DNA of 44,564 bases from Microcaldota archaeon (lineage in GTDB: Archaea; Micrarchaeota; Micrarchaeia; Anstonellales; J096): assembly GCA_015522475.1 (NCBI GenBank), contig WAMF01000012.1:1-44564 (forward strand). Direction: 5' to 3'. The first letter of the stretch is position 1. Every line of letters starts with the position of its first letter. Positions 1-8,658 of this stretch are shown here, in pieces. The position numbers were made by a program, and so were the translations under genes. The notes under the pieces are model-generated. The model was not told the DNA's origin and made no database searches. It saw only the letters and a program-made list of their open reading frames with translations.

Positions 1-132
1 CGACTACGGGCCCTCTTGCCTTTTATAACGTGGAAAAACTTTTAAAGAGATGGGCTTGTCCACCTCATGCAATTTATCTCTTCTACTTATTCTTATTCGA
101 CTTGTTTGACCTCTTCGCCTTTTATTCACATC
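1..132. other. left-edge intergenic segment
   Basis: No gene is visible. Two A/T-rich elements (TTTTATAA near 21-28 and CTTTTAAAG near 39-47) resemble archaeal box A sequences. Read on the minus strand they could serve a leftward gene starting at or beyond the window edge. Confidence 0.4.
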
Positions 133-1032
133 CTAACTACTTTCGGTGCTTACGGAGACGACAATGCTTGAATTTGTATTACTGATTGTATTGCTTGAGT
201 TGTTGGTGGAGTTGGCATTGAGGAGTGTGCCATTTAACGTCATGTTGGATGAGAATGTTGGAGCCAACATCTTTTGTGCACCTTCTGCAAATTTGGCATA
301 GTTTGAACTTATGCTTGTGTTGTTTAATAGAGGTGAGAGGAGCTTAAACGTGAGTATTGTTATTGCTCCCGCCAAAATGTAGACGAGGATGATTATGATG
401 ACGAACCAGCCCATAGTTCCCCACAGGTCGTTTTGCACACGCTTCGCTACAATGAAGAGGTTGTATATGGCCCAAATCCATCCAAGCACGCCAAGGGCGT
501 AGAATGCACTAGGTATAAAAAGGCTTACAATAGATGCTGCGACGCTAGCTGCACTTATGTAGACGGTGCTGACTTTGAGCCAATCTACATCGCCTTTAGC
601 TATGAACATAAGCAGGCCCGCAAATATGCCAATGCTCAATATGAAGCTCACAGACCAGGGCATCCAAATGGCCGATGCAAGCAGGGAAGCATTTACTTCT
701 CCTACTTTGAGCAACGCGTTACTCTCTAGATAAGCGATGCTTGCGTTGGCCCATACAAAGTAACTTATCCAGCCCACAATCAAAGCCAGAACAAGCCATC
801 CGGCTACGTACTTCCAATCCTTTGACGAGAGTTTTTCTGAATATTCTTCATTCGGCAAATAAGCATACTTAACCTCGAGCCAGAGGCTTTGAATGGAGCC
901 TTTTTTTACGTTTTTAGCTTCATTTTTTGATCCTTTTCCTTCCGCTTTGTTTTTCCTTTCAACCCCGCTATTAGCGGCTCCACGCGCCGTTTTATGTGTG
1001 TAAGCTCTCCTCTTGTGTGATTTCCTTGCCAT
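133..1032 (-). CDS. multi-pass membrane protein of unknown function
   Basis: I do not recognise the family. From the ATG at 1032 the protein has 299 residues. About 50 very basic N-terminal residues, rich in Lys, Arg and Ser, come first. A stretch beginning with tryptophan-rich KYAYLPNEEYSEKLSSKDW leads into about five hydrophobic segments, and the C-terminal 50 residues are rich in Asn, Ser and Thr. The arrangement suggests a cytoplasmic basic tail, a membrane core and an exported, possibly glycosylated tail, which is inference. A longer reading from a TTG at 1050 is possible. However, a box A at 1051-1060 lies about 24 bases before the ATG at 1032, which fits a leaderless transcript from that ATG. 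The gene diverges from the one at 1169. Confidence 0.75.
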   Translation of the reverse strand: MARKSHKRRAYTHKTARGAANSGVERKNKAEGKGSKNEAKNVKKGSIQSLWLEVKYAYLPNEEYSEKLSSKDWKYVAGWLVLALIVGWISYFVWANASIAYLESNALLKVGEVNASLLASAIWMPWSVSFILSIGIFAGLLMFIAKGDVDWLKVSTVYISAASVAASIVSLFIPSAFYALGVLGWIWAIYNLFIVAKRVQNDLWGTMGWFVIIIILVYILAGAITILTFKLLSPLLNNTSISSNYAKFAEGAQKMLAPTFSSNMTLNGTLLNANSTNNSSNTISNTNSSIVVSVSTESS

Positions 1033-1050
1033 GAATAGGTTTCGAGGCAA

Positions 1051-1060
1051 GCTTTTTAAA
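1051..1060 (-). promoter_or_regulatory. box A for the membrane protein gene
   Basis: On the minus strand this reads TTTAAAAAGC, about 24 bases before the ATG at 1032, the spacing expected for a leaderless archaeal transcript. Confidence 0.6.
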
Positions 1061-1122
1061 TTGCTTCCCTAGGCGTTCTTTTATTGGTTTGCCGGATTTG
1101 TTGGGCAGAGTCTTTGGCCACT

Positions 1123-1133
1123 GCTTATAAACC
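1123..1133 (+). promoter_or_regulatory. box A for the gene at 1169
   Basis: GCTTATAAACC predicts transcription from about 1153. The leader then carries GAGGTGA at 1158-1164, four bases before the ATG at 1169. Confidence 0.6.
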
Positions 1134-1168
1134 TTACCCTACAATAAGCGCAGCTAAGAGGTGAAACC

Positions 1169-1663
1169 ATGATAATAAGCGACGCTGTAGTAAAAGTAGA
1201 AGCAGAGGTCAAAGAAAGGCCGAAGTCCAGGGCATGGAAGTCCACAATAAGCATTGAAGATGTGAAGGAAAGGGAAGACCTAACAGTCTACCAATACAAA
1301 TATCTAGTTACATATGAAGATGGAAAGGTAGGTAAGATTTCCATAGAAGGTGAATTGTACGGCAAGGATGAACCAAAGGAAGCCCTAGAGCTCTGGAAGA
1401 AGGAGAAGAAACTTCCGGCTAAAGAATTAGAGAGGCTTTTGAGCATCATAAACTACATCGGCCCTGCTCATGCTACGATTGTGGCCAGAGTCATAAATTT
1501 CCCACCGCCAATTCCTGTGCCAACAATAAGGATTCCCGGCGCCGAAGCTCAGCAAGCAGCAACATCTCAACAACCTTCTCCAAAGAAGGATGTGAAGAGC
1601 GCAAAGGCTGAGCAGGAGAAGGAGAAGTCCGCTGACAAAAAACAGCAAAAGAAAAGCAAGTGA
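1169..1663 (+). CDS. small archaeal protein, faint SecB-like core
   Basis: This 164-residue protein has an N-terminal beta-rich part (residues 1-65), then ELERLLSIINYIGPAHATIV followed by a proline-rich PPPIPVPTIRI strand (about 86-124), and a Lys/Glu/Gln-rich disordered tail (125-164). A helix, then a run of prolines, then a terminal strand recalls the end of the SecB chaperone core. That is a by-eye resemblance only. The start is supported by a strong GAGGTGA ribosome-binding site four bases upstream and a box A further up. A large hairpin follows the gene. Family assignment is uncertain; a conserved hypothetical protein is the safe call. Confidence 0.7.
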   Translation: MIISDAVVKVEAEVKERPKSRAWKSTISIEDVKEREDLTVYQYKYLVTYEDGKVGKISIEGELYGKDEPKEALELWKKEKKLPAKELERLLSIINYIGPAHATIVARVINFPPPIPVPTIRIPGAEAQQAATSQQPSPKKDVKSAKAEQEKEKSADKKQQKKSK

Positions 1664-1682
1664 AAAAGCAAGTGAGCGAGCT

Positions 1683-1726
1683 AGCCTAGTTTATGTTAGC
1701 TAAGTATTAGCTAAGCATATTAGGCT
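1683..1726 (+). terminator. long hairpin after the SecB-like gene
   Basis: AGCCTA at 1683-1688 pairs with TAGGCT at 1721-1726. Inside, two copies of the self-complementary TTAGCTAA (1696-1703 and 1707-1714) form a stem with a 3-base loop. It lies 20 bases past the stop and is followed by T-rich DNA from about 1738, so it may end or protect the transcript. Other roles are possible. Confidence 0.45.
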
Positions 1727-1844
1727 TATATAACGACCCTTTCCTTTTTCATGCTGCTTTGGTCTTTTTGGTCTTCTGTTTATCTTTATCCGTCGTCCGT
1801 GTTTTTTATCCGTATGTTTCTATAATATATCTTCCACTTTCTAC

Positions 1845-2972
1845 TTATACAAATAAGGCTTTGCCTTTTCCAACGAGGTAAACTGCCAAATATAGGGGAA
1901 AGCGCTTCAGCTCGCCTTTCTTTGCCTCTATATCCTCTTTTAAGAGCTCCACCTTTTTCACGTCTTCGAGCATTTTAATTTTTACGGGCTCGTCAGAGAA
2001 GACAATGGCCTTTTCCACTTCAAATCCCTCGAGGTTTTTTATGGGCATAACCCTAAAACCTGTGCTCCCGTGTATGCTGTTTGGCATGCGTATAAGCCTT
2101 TTGATGTCGTATGTGACAGCTCCATCTACGTCGATGCTGTGTATCTTCATAGCCTCTCCAATAACTGAGAAGCGCTCTATGAGCTTTTTGGCTCTAAGTC
2201 TACTCCATATACCCTCTTTGATGCCTTCGGCGAAGACTCGCGCTTCCTCTTTTGTTATGTTTCTATATATACGTCGAGGGTCTGCTTCTAAGATTTTGAG
2301 CGCCCGTCTGGCGAACCTCCCTGCATAACCTTCCCCTGTGGGCTTTGGTCCTCGTATTAAGCCACTCTCTTCCTTTGTAAATAGGCGCGTGTAGTCAAAG
2401 CCCCTTCCACTTACGTATTCGACGATTTTCCGCCGCTCATTTGAAGAAAGCTCTCTGAACACTTCATCCCACACATGTATATGGAAACCCTTATTGCCTG
2501 AAAATACAGCCAGGGTTTTCTTGGCTCCAAGCTCTTCCTTTATAAGATCTAAGAGTTCTGCTGCCTGCGCCTGCACGGCTTTAAGAGATTCTAAGCTCCC
2601 TTCTTCTGCGTCGAGGTCGAAGACAAGGTTAGCCCCTTGCCAGCCTTTTTGTTCCATGGGTAATGAGGGTCCTTCATAATATGCGATGGAATAACTTATG
2701 TAATGAGGTGTCTCATTGATGAGAAATGAACGAAGCTCATACGTGTCCTCGAAGGCTAGGTGCCGCCTCTCAATTTTCTTTTTATAGCCTATGCCGAACT
2801 CCCTTCGTTCTATGCTTGGCACGACGAGCTTGGCCTTTTTGTAATACTCTGCCAAGAGTGCATTGAATACAGCGTCGCTCCTTTTTTCCTCTGGACTTCT
2901 CTCTGCTTCCTCCCTTTCTCTGAACGAGAGGGCTTGCTTTAACTCTTTAGCTTTCGCGTCTATCTTTGCCAT
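1845..2972 (-). CDS. priS: DNA primase small (catalytic) subunit PriS
   Basis: This is the catalytic subunit of the archaeo-eukaryotic replicative primase, which makes primers with its partner PriL. The metal-binding pair is D119-L-D121. The second motif is SGNKGFH at 158-164. The third region is a D281-V-D283 pair followed by a conserved basic strand RLIRMPNS that ends in STGF (about 292-306). All catalytic signatures of the family are present and the length (375) is normal. The gene overlaps the end of priL by 26 bases, and AGGAGG lies 7 bases before its ATG, so the two are probably translated from one mRNA. Confidence 0.93.
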   Translation of the reverse strand: MAKIDAKAKELKQALSFREREEAERSPEEKRSDAVFNALLAEYYKKAKLVVPSIERREFGIGYKKKIERRHLAFEDTYELRSFLINETPHYISYSIAYYEGPSLPMEQKGWQGANLVFDLDAEEGSLESLKAVQAQAAELLDLIKEELGAKKTLAVFSGNKGFHIHVWDEVFRELSSNERRKIVEYVSGRGFDYTRLFTKEESGLIRGPKPTGEGYAGRFARRALKILEADPRRIYRNITKEEARVFAEGIKEGIWSRLRAKKLIERFSVIGEAMKIHSIDVDGAVTYDIKRLIRMPNSIHGSTGFRVMPIKNLEGFEVEKAIVFSDEPVKIKMLEDVKKVELLKEDIEAKKGELKRFPLYLAVYLVGKGKALFV

Positions 2973-3888
2973 TCTTACGCCTCCTGCCGTACTGCATAGG
3001 GTTTTTTATGCCACAGTTTTGCACACATAGGCCATACCCCCTTATCTTGTCACATGAAGGCATGGTGTACCTTCTTTTCTTTATGTGTTCGACTTGGTAG
3101 CGCGTTATCCTCTCCTTGAAATCCGGCAACGGTTCATACACTTTGACTATTTCGTCGACGCTGTAGCCTTTATTTACCAAATAGACTGCTAGTACCCATC
3201 TAGCTGAGTGCCCAAGATTTTCGTGCTGTTCTATTCTCTTCAAGAGGGCTTTTATGCAAGGAGGAAACGCCCCTTGATTCTTGGTAGAGAATCTTACGCG
3301 TCTTTTGGGTAAGCTTTCTTTGACTCTCTTTGCAAAGTCTTCCGCATCTTTGTCTTGGGATTTGGGTTGTGTTGACAGCAAGTTTTTGAGTGCCTCTTCG
3401 ACGATGCGCGCAAACCTTCTCCAACTCATCTCCACCTCGCCGTTCTCCAGAGAGAAATAAAAAAGGCTGTAATCTGGGCTTTCCGGTGCATGCTTGAGAA
3501 AGTCCACGACGTGCATGTGCACTCTCTTATGCTTATCGGCGCTTTCGTTTTCATCGTTTCTCACTGTCCTGAAGCGTAAGTGAAGGGCTTTTGCCATCTC
3601 TTCAACTTCTTTGTCATCTGCTTGAGAAGAAAATGCCTTAGAGTAAGCGACGGCTATTCTTCGCGTTATGTATGGGTTGGCAGCTCTAGCCATTATGAAG
3701 CGCTCAGCTAAGAACACGCGACCAAATGCCTCTTCCAGCTCAGGAGTCCACTTCTTCGGCAGCTCAATTTCTCCTGTTTTTATAGCATGAATCATTCTCT
3801 CAGCCGCTGCCTCATACTCGTCGTAGTTTGGTTTTCTTTCCTTGGCAAGCTTGGGCAGCACACCGAACAAGACGCGCGTGAATCCCAC
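2947..3888 (-). CDS. priL: DNA primase large subunit PriL
   Basis: This is the regulatory, iron-sulfur subunit of primase. Four cysteines that would hold the 4Fe-4S cluster are visible: C211 (in FPPCIKALL), C279, C288 and C292 (in PSCDKIRGYGLCVQNCG). The N-terminal half is helical, as in known PriL. The predicted start is a GTG at 3888. A box A at 3909-3918 lies 25 bases upstream, so the message is probably leaderless. The last 26 bases overlap priS, which points to coupled production of the two subunits. The gene diverges from the coiled-coil gene at 4048. Confidence 0.93.
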   Translation of the reverse strand: MGFTRVLFGVLPKLAKERKPNYDEYEAAAERMIHAIKTGEIELPKKWTPELEEAFGRVFLAERFIMARAANPYITRRIAVAYSKAFSSQADDKEVEEMAKALHLRFRTVRNDENESADKHKRVHMHVVDFLKHAPESPDYSLFYFSLENGEVEMSWRRFARIVEEALKNLLSTQPKSQDKDAEDFAKRVKESLPKRRVRFSTKNQGAFPPCIKALLKRIEQHENLGHSARWVLAVYLVNKGYSVDEIVKVYEPLPDFKERITRYQVEHIKKRRYTMPSCDKIRGYGLCVQNCGIKNPMQYGRRRKNGKDRRES

Positions 3889-3908
3889 AAAAAGAATAGG
3901 CCTTTAAC

Positions 3909-3918
3909 CTTTATAACC
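3909..3918 (-). promoter_or_regulatory. box A of the priL-priS operon
   Basis: On the minus strand this reads GGTTATAAAG, about 25 bases before the GTG start of priL. Confidence 0.6.
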
Positions 3919-3987
3919 TTGCTTTTTTGTTTACTCTTTTCTCTATGATTTCTCTATGACATGTCTAATTCATCTCAGCAAACATAT

Positions 3988-3999
3988 CTATTTAAAAGG
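3988..3999 (+). promoter_or_regulatory. box A for the coiled-coil gene
   Basis: CTATTTAAAAGG predicts initiation near 4018-4020. That excludes the upstream in-frame ATGs at 3961 and 4003 as starts and supports the ATG at 4048. Confidence 0.55.
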
Positions 4000-4047
4000 A
4001 TTATGACTAATCCCTATAAGACAAACTACGTATTCTGTGTGATATTA

Positions 4048-4653
4048 ATGGGAGAGACTTCACCTACTGTCAACGACGCGGGTAATGAAGGCAATAATGG
4101 CGTTCAGAGCCTTGGACCTAAAAAGGCCGACATGTTGGGTGAGAAAATTTCTAAGCTCAGCGAGGAGAAGCATGCTATTCTCCAGCAGCTCAGGTCTGCG
4201 AATAAGGCGCTGAAATACAAAACTATTGAATTGGAGGCTTTGAATAATCTATTAGCTAATTACAATGAGAAGGAAGTGCAGCACTTGCAGCGCCGACGTA
4301 AACAGCTTGAGTTCAAAATAGCGACAAATCCCTATGGGCCTAAGAGAGAGAAAGAGCTTGTTAAGAAGGTTGTTGAAATAGAGAAGAAACTTGAGAAATA
4401 CAGGCCTCAAATGAAAGCTAAGAAGAGGAAGAAGTTGCTGGAAGCAGATGTAGAAGAGCTTCAGAAAAAAGTTTCTGAGCTCGAAAAGAAGCTTAAGGGT
4501 ATTCGAGACGAGCTAAGACAGCTCTTCAAAAAGAAGCGCTTAAGGGAAGAGCTTTCTAAGAAGGGCGGCATAACTGTCTCAAGTGAAGAAGAGGCGGAAG
4601 AGGCAAGTCTCGTTACTTTGGAAGATGTCGTCGAATTCGAGAAAGAGGAGTAA
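4048..4653 (+). CDS. coiled-coil protein, COG1340-like
   Basis: The 201-residue protein is almost entirely heptad-patterned coiled coil. The central segment LEFKIATNPYGPKREKELV, followed by a Glu/Lys-rich helix, matches the look of archaeal coiled-coil proteins of the COG1340 type. In these, a short non-helical turn with a conserved basic-acidic EKELV step interrupts two long helices. No catalytic residues are seen. The tail is acidic. An in-frame ATG at 3961 gives 230 residues, but the box A at 3988-3999 lies inside that extension. The function of this family is not established; a structural or scaffold role is inferred. Confidence 0.75.
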   Translation: MGETSPTVNDAGNEGNNGVQSLGPKKADMLGEKISKLSEEKHAILQQLRSANKALKYKTIELEALNNLLANYNEKEVQHLQRRRKQLEFKIATNPYGPKREKELVKKVVEIEKKLEKYRPQMKAKKRKKLLEADVEELQKKVSELEKKLKGIRDELRQLFKKKRLREELSKKGGITVSSEEEAEEASLVTLEDVVEFEKEE

Positions 4654-4820
4654 ACCTGACGACATTGTGTGACAGCTTAGGATAGCTTGGTTCGCTCTTC
4701 TTTTCTTTTTTCGTTTTCATTTTTGGAAGGCCAACTTGCAATAGAGGGGCAGGTTAAGCAGAAAAGTAAACATGGAAATAAAAAAGAAAAGCTAGAGGGG
4801 ATTTAAGCCCTCAATGCTTT

Positions 4821-7709
4821 TCACTCTTTCATGTGCTTTGCTTTTTGTATTGGAGGTTTACGGGGAGCACTATGTTCATCTCTTTTTGTTATCTCTTCTC
4901 CGTCTAGCAGTTCGCCCTTTTCTTCTATACCTGCACTTGCGTTTGCACTTGCGCGTTTGCTTTTAGTGCCATATACACTAGCAGCTATGCTTTTTATGTC
5001 TCTGTCATCTTCTAGCTTAAACATCTTCACTATCTCGTCAAAGTGGTTCTCATGGATGAGGTAGGTCTTGTGTGCTAGACATAAATATGCTAAGAATATT
5101 TTTGCCGCTGTTTTTTGCATGCTTTCGTCACTAAGCGATTGAATTATATATATTCCATTTCTAACAATAGCACCTATTTTTCCTTCACTTATAACCAAGT
5201 TCTCATTTTGTTCCTTTTCAATTTTCTTTAGTATAAATCTGCCTATTTCTTCAATATTTTCTTTATAGTTGGTTCTGCCAGACAATGCATTATTCAACTT
5301 CTCCTTTTTACTATTACTTATGTACTCTTTCTCAATCTCTTCAACCCATTCTTTAAACAGCTCAAACCTCTTTTCTACATCTGCTTCGCGAATCATTCTT
5401 GCAATGTACGTTTGGTATGGAGGTTCTGCTGACTTTGGCTCACTTTTTTGTTCTTCTTTATTCTCCACCTTTTCCTCTTCGGGTGGCTTGCTTTCTATAT
5501 TTGTTTCTGTCTTTGTCTTGCTAACGTTAGCATTAGTTTCCAAGATCTGTGTTTCAGCATTCAAATCGACTTCTTCTTGTTCTTTAATCACTTGCGTCTC
5601 AGCATAGGGATCAACAATCTTATCTCTCTCTATATGATCTTCAATATTCTCGATTTTTGTAACTTCGTGCGGATACTGCTTAGCTTGGTAGTCCTCAAGT
5701 GGTGGTTTTGGATTTGGGGTTGGGCTGAGCTGAGGAGAGTCTCCCAGTTCTTTTTCAGCCCTTAGATATGTCATTAATGCCTTTGTAGTATAGTCGGCGA
5801 GCTTGTCCGCCCCTCCTTCAACTAATAGTATAATGTTAGGCTCTATCTCCTCTCTGTATATGCGTTGCCTACGGCCGTCATCTTCTGGGTCCACGCTAAT
5901 CGCGTGAACTACTCTGCCAACAACATCTCTAATCTGGACGTCGAACAAGTCAATGATGTTGACAGGGCTTCTGGTCCATCTGCTTGGCAATTCCCATTCG
6001 TAGTATTCATCTTCTCTTCCATCTTTTTTTAGATGTGTTACCCGGTGAAGCTTCGCTTTTGTCGCATAGTCAATAATAAGCGCCGCAACATGCCCTCTGT
6101 GCTCGTCGACAAAATCTTTCACAACTTCTCTAACCGCTTCCGTAGCCCATGTGTCTATGTCTGGGCTAAGCTTCGCTTCTAGCCTGCTCATCAGTTTATC
6201 CCATGTGCCAAAACCAAACGTCTCATTTATGAATGTTTTGCCATGCTCTTTCATCGTTTCTGCAAAATAATCCGGCACATCTAGAATTTTGACATCAGTG
6301 TCATTTGCAGCATCATTATTAAGGTCGGTTTGACTTATAGAAGGCTCTACAGATATATTCTCGAGCTTTTCTCTTGGTTTTATGGATATCACATCTTCTC
6401 CATTATTAAATATGTCTTCTGCTGCCTTTATCTTTTCTTCTTTCTCATCTAAATCAAAATTCCATTTTTCTTCATCCTCAAATTCTTCTGGGAGGGTTTC
6501 TTCCTCTAATTGGTCCAGCATCTCTTTTTCTATTTCCAAACCTGCTTCGGAAATAAGGCTTTCTCCTGCTCGTATGCCCGCTCTTTTCAAAGCATCGGCT
6601 ATCCTGTCGTATGTATCAACGTTCTCTTCTTCTAGGTATATAAAGCGTCCCGCAGCTATGAGCCTCTGGATGTTCTTTTTGGGTTTATCAACTTGTGCTT
6701 TTACTATAAAGTCGGATAGGCTCTCGAGCTCTTCGTCATCTAAGCTGTTCAGGAAGTCTTTTTCTTTTTCAAAGGCTTTGAGCTTAATTTTGGCGGCTAT
6801 GTCTTGAGCCTTGCTCATAAGTAACGGACGACTACTTTCAAACCTCTGTTTGCTAGCAAGCTTGAGAAGCTCATAGACTGTTGAAACACTTGTGTCACAT
6901 ATCTCGACGTACGTTTTTGCAGTCTCTAGTCTAAAGGCAGAGGGCAGCTGTTTGTCAAATACGATGCTTCTCAGCAAAGCCTGTCCTTTTTTTTTGTTGT
7001 CCTTGGCAAGACTGAGTATCTCGCTGCTTTTCTCTTCCAGAACTTTTTCAATTATTTCCTGCCTTATTACTTCGTAGTCTTCGCTTGCTTCCCTCCCAAG
7101 TTCATCTACTAATTTTTTATATGTCTCGAGTATGTGGCCTTGTTTTTCTATAAAATCATCTATGCGCTTTCTCAGTGCTTTTTCTCTCAACGAGCGGGAG
7201 AGGGCTGGACTTGCAGCAATACTCTCGACGAGGTATGGTTGAGCTCTTCCTTTTTCAACGACTTCTTCCAAAATTGTCTCTGCTTCATCAGCTAAGCTTT
7301 CGTCTATAATAAGCATGCCATGGGGTGGATGGCGTATGCTTTCTACAATGTCAACAAGCTCTGAGACACAGCCATGTTTGCCGAGCCCGTCTATAATAGA
7401 GTGAAGCAGCTCTTTGGTTTCGGTGTCCATCAACGAGTTAGGTGGTCTGCCTTCTCTCAATAGGGGCAAGAGGAACTGATGTGTATATACTACGACGAGA
7501 TTTTCTCTGGCTTTGCCCTTTGTGAGCTCTTCATAACCCTTCGATGAGAACTCTTCTTTTGCATAGGTCCATACTTGACTTGGCTTAACCTTTTCGTATC
7601 TTACGGCTTTCACAGCCTCGTCAAAAAGAACGTCTTCAGCCTGCTTTGCAGCTTTTACACTAGTCTTAAACACCTCCCAGTGTATGTTGTAGGATTTAGA
7701 CTCTGCCAT
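4821..7709 (-). CDS. large multidomain protein of unknown function
   Basis: I do not recognise this 962-residue protein. No signal peptide or membrane segment is seen, so it is probably cytoplasmic. Residues 1-400 are alpha-helical with irregular repeat-like helices. A very acidic stretch covers 393-450. A compact middle domain at about 475-655 has a conserved-looking core (WELPSRWTRSPVNIIDLFDV, then NIILLVEGGADKLADY). A Pro/Glu/Lys-rich linker at 657-765 carries short repeats of AETQ (PYAETQVI, NAETQILE). A helical C-terminal domain covers 765-935. The ATG at 7709 has a box A about 26 bases upstream. The gene stands alone, convergent with its left neighbour. Confidence 0.85.
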   Translation of the reverse strand: MAESKSYNIHWEVFKTSVKAAKQAEDVLFDEAVKAVRYEKVKPSQVWTYAKEEFSSKGYEELTKGKARENLVVVYTHQFLLPLLREGRPPNSLMDTETKELLHSIIDGLGKHGCVSELVDIVESIRHPPHGMLIIDESLADEAETILEEVVEKGRAQPYLVESIAASPALSRSLREKALRKRIDDFIEKQGHILETYKKLVDELGREASEDYEVIRQEIIEKVLEEKSSEILSLAKDNKKKGQALLRSIVFDKQLPSAFRLETAKTYVEICDTSVSTVYELLKLASKQRFESSRPLLMSKAQDIAAKIKLKAFEKEKDFLNSLDDEELESLSDFIVKAQVDKPKKNIQRLIAAGRFIYLEEENVDTYDRIADALKRAGIRAGESLISEAGLEIEKEMLDQLEEETLPEEFEDEEKWNFDLDEKEEKIKAAEDIFNNGEDVISIKPREKLENISVEPSISQTDLNNDAANDTDVKILDVPDYFAETMKEHGKTFINETFGFGTWDKLMSRLEAKLSPDIDTWATEAVREVVKDFVDEHRGHVAALIIDYATKAKLHRVTHLKKDGREDEYYEWELPSRWTRSPVNIIDLFDVQIRDVVGRVVHAISVDPEDDGRRQRIYREEIEPNIILLVEGGADKLADYTTKALMTYLRAEKELGDSPQLSPTPNPKPPLEDYQAKQYPHEVTKIENIEDHIERDKIVDPYAETQVIKEQEEVDLNAETQILETNANVSKTKTETNIESKPPEEEKVENKEEQKSEPKSAEPPYQTYIARMIREADVEKRFELFKEWVEEIEKEYISNSKKEKLNNALSGRTNYKENIEEIGRFILKKIEKEQNENLVISEGKIGAIVRNGIYIIQSLSDESMQKTAAKIFLAYLCLAHKTYLIHENHFDEIVKMFKLEDDRDIKSIAASVYGTKSKRASANASAGIEEKGELLDGEEITKRDEHSAPRKPPIQKAKHMKE

Positions 7710-7729
7710 GCTGTAATTTTAGGGAGAAA

Positions 7730-7740
7730 GGTTTAAAAAT
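7730..7740 (-). promoter_or_regulatory. box A for the 962-residue protein gene
   Basis: On the minus strand this reads ATTTTTAAACC, about 26 bases before the ATG at 7709. Confidence 0.6.
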
Positions 7741-7937
7741 ATGTGTATAAGTGTAACTGTTTACCAACTTTCTCTGATTGCTGCCTTGTCGTGCTTTTTT
7801 GTTTATGATTCCTCCTTTTACGACGTTTCTACATAGCTCTCCTCAAAGCTGTGGTTAGGATTAAGATTTGATCTTTGCAACCTAGCCGCTGCCAAAATGA
7901 AAGGGGCTGTTGATTTTCTAATTTGCTTCTAGCTCTC

Positions 7938-8351
7938 TTAGCTTTTCGACTCGCGTATGGGCTCAAATTTGAAGCCATAATGTATAAGACCTTCTGGATC
8001 TTCCTGTTGCCACTTTCTGAATACAACTTGGACAGGCAGCCCAATCTTCATTTCCTCGTCTCTCACGTTCACGATTTGGGCAGTAAGTCTTGTGCCCTCG
8101 TCGAGCTCTATTATAGCTATGTAGTAGGGCGCCATCTCTTCAAGGCCTGCCGGAGGCACAAACACTTTTGTGTAGCTCACGACCTTGCCCGTGCCTTTGA
8201 ATTTTACGGGGACTATCTTGCCAGCTCGTCTGCATTTTGGGCAGAGTGTGCGTGGTGGAAAGTAGTATGTGCCACACGTCTCACACTTTGTGCCTTCCAA
8301 TCTATACCTATGAGGAATACGTCGCCAATTAAGGGGTAAGCTGATTCGCAT
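7938..8351 (-). CDS. DUF35 zinc-ribbon/OB-fold protein
   Basis: The 137-residue protein has an N-terminal helix, a rubredoxin-like zinc ribbon (C23, C26, C37, C40 in CETCG and CPKC) and an OB-fold (about 45-130). This is the classic DUF35 arrangement. In archaea, members of this family bridge acetoacetyl-CoA thiolase and HMG-CoA synthase and help channel the first steps of the mevalonate pathway; that is established knowledge of the family. Those two partners are not beside it here, although the lower mevalonate genes lie at 22-25 kb. The ATG at 8351 is preceded by AGGTGG and by a box A at 8372-8383. Confidence 0.88.
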   Translation of the reverse strand: MRISLPLNWRRIPHRYRLEGTKCETCGTYYFPPRTLCPKCRRAGKIVPVKFKGTGKVVSYTKVFVPPAGLEEMAPYYIAIIELDEGTRLTAQIVNVRDEEMKIGLPVQVVFRKWQQEDPEGLIHYGFKFEPIRESKS

Positions 8352-8658
8352 GCTCCACCTTTTCTACCAAAACTTTTTAAAGCTCCTCTTCTCGCCTTCG
8401 GAAACTGTGGAAGCGTAGAATTGTAAAAGAGGGCTCTACTGAATGTGGTGTAGTTCATTGCTACAAGCCAAATTAGCGGCAGAGTCTGAAAAGTATCTCT
8501 GTTCTTATCCTATGCATTCCTGTACATATATGTCCTTTGGGTTTTTGTCTGGCACTCTTGTCGCTCTCTACACGCTTCCCTTTTGCTCAATCAAATATCT
8601 CTCTAGCCCTTTACTTCTATCCTATATTACCCTTCTATATCTCTTATTCCCTTCTACT
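8352..8658. other. pyrimidine-rich intergenic region
   Basis: This holds the promoter of the DUF35 gene (box A 8372-8383) at one end. From about 8530 it is very C/T-rich on the plus strand, so the 3' end of the leftward message from 8659 would be purine-rich. No credible gene or RNA is seen. Confidence 0.5.
8372..8383 (-). promoter_or_regulatory. box A for the DUF35 gene
   Basis: On the minus strand this reads GCTTTAAAAAGT, about 26 bases before the ATG at 8351. Confidence 0.6.

Noticed and set aside
3961-4047. 29-residue N-terminal extension of the coiled-coil protein
   Set aside because: The gene's own box A lies inside this extension, so it is unlikely to be transcribed or translated.
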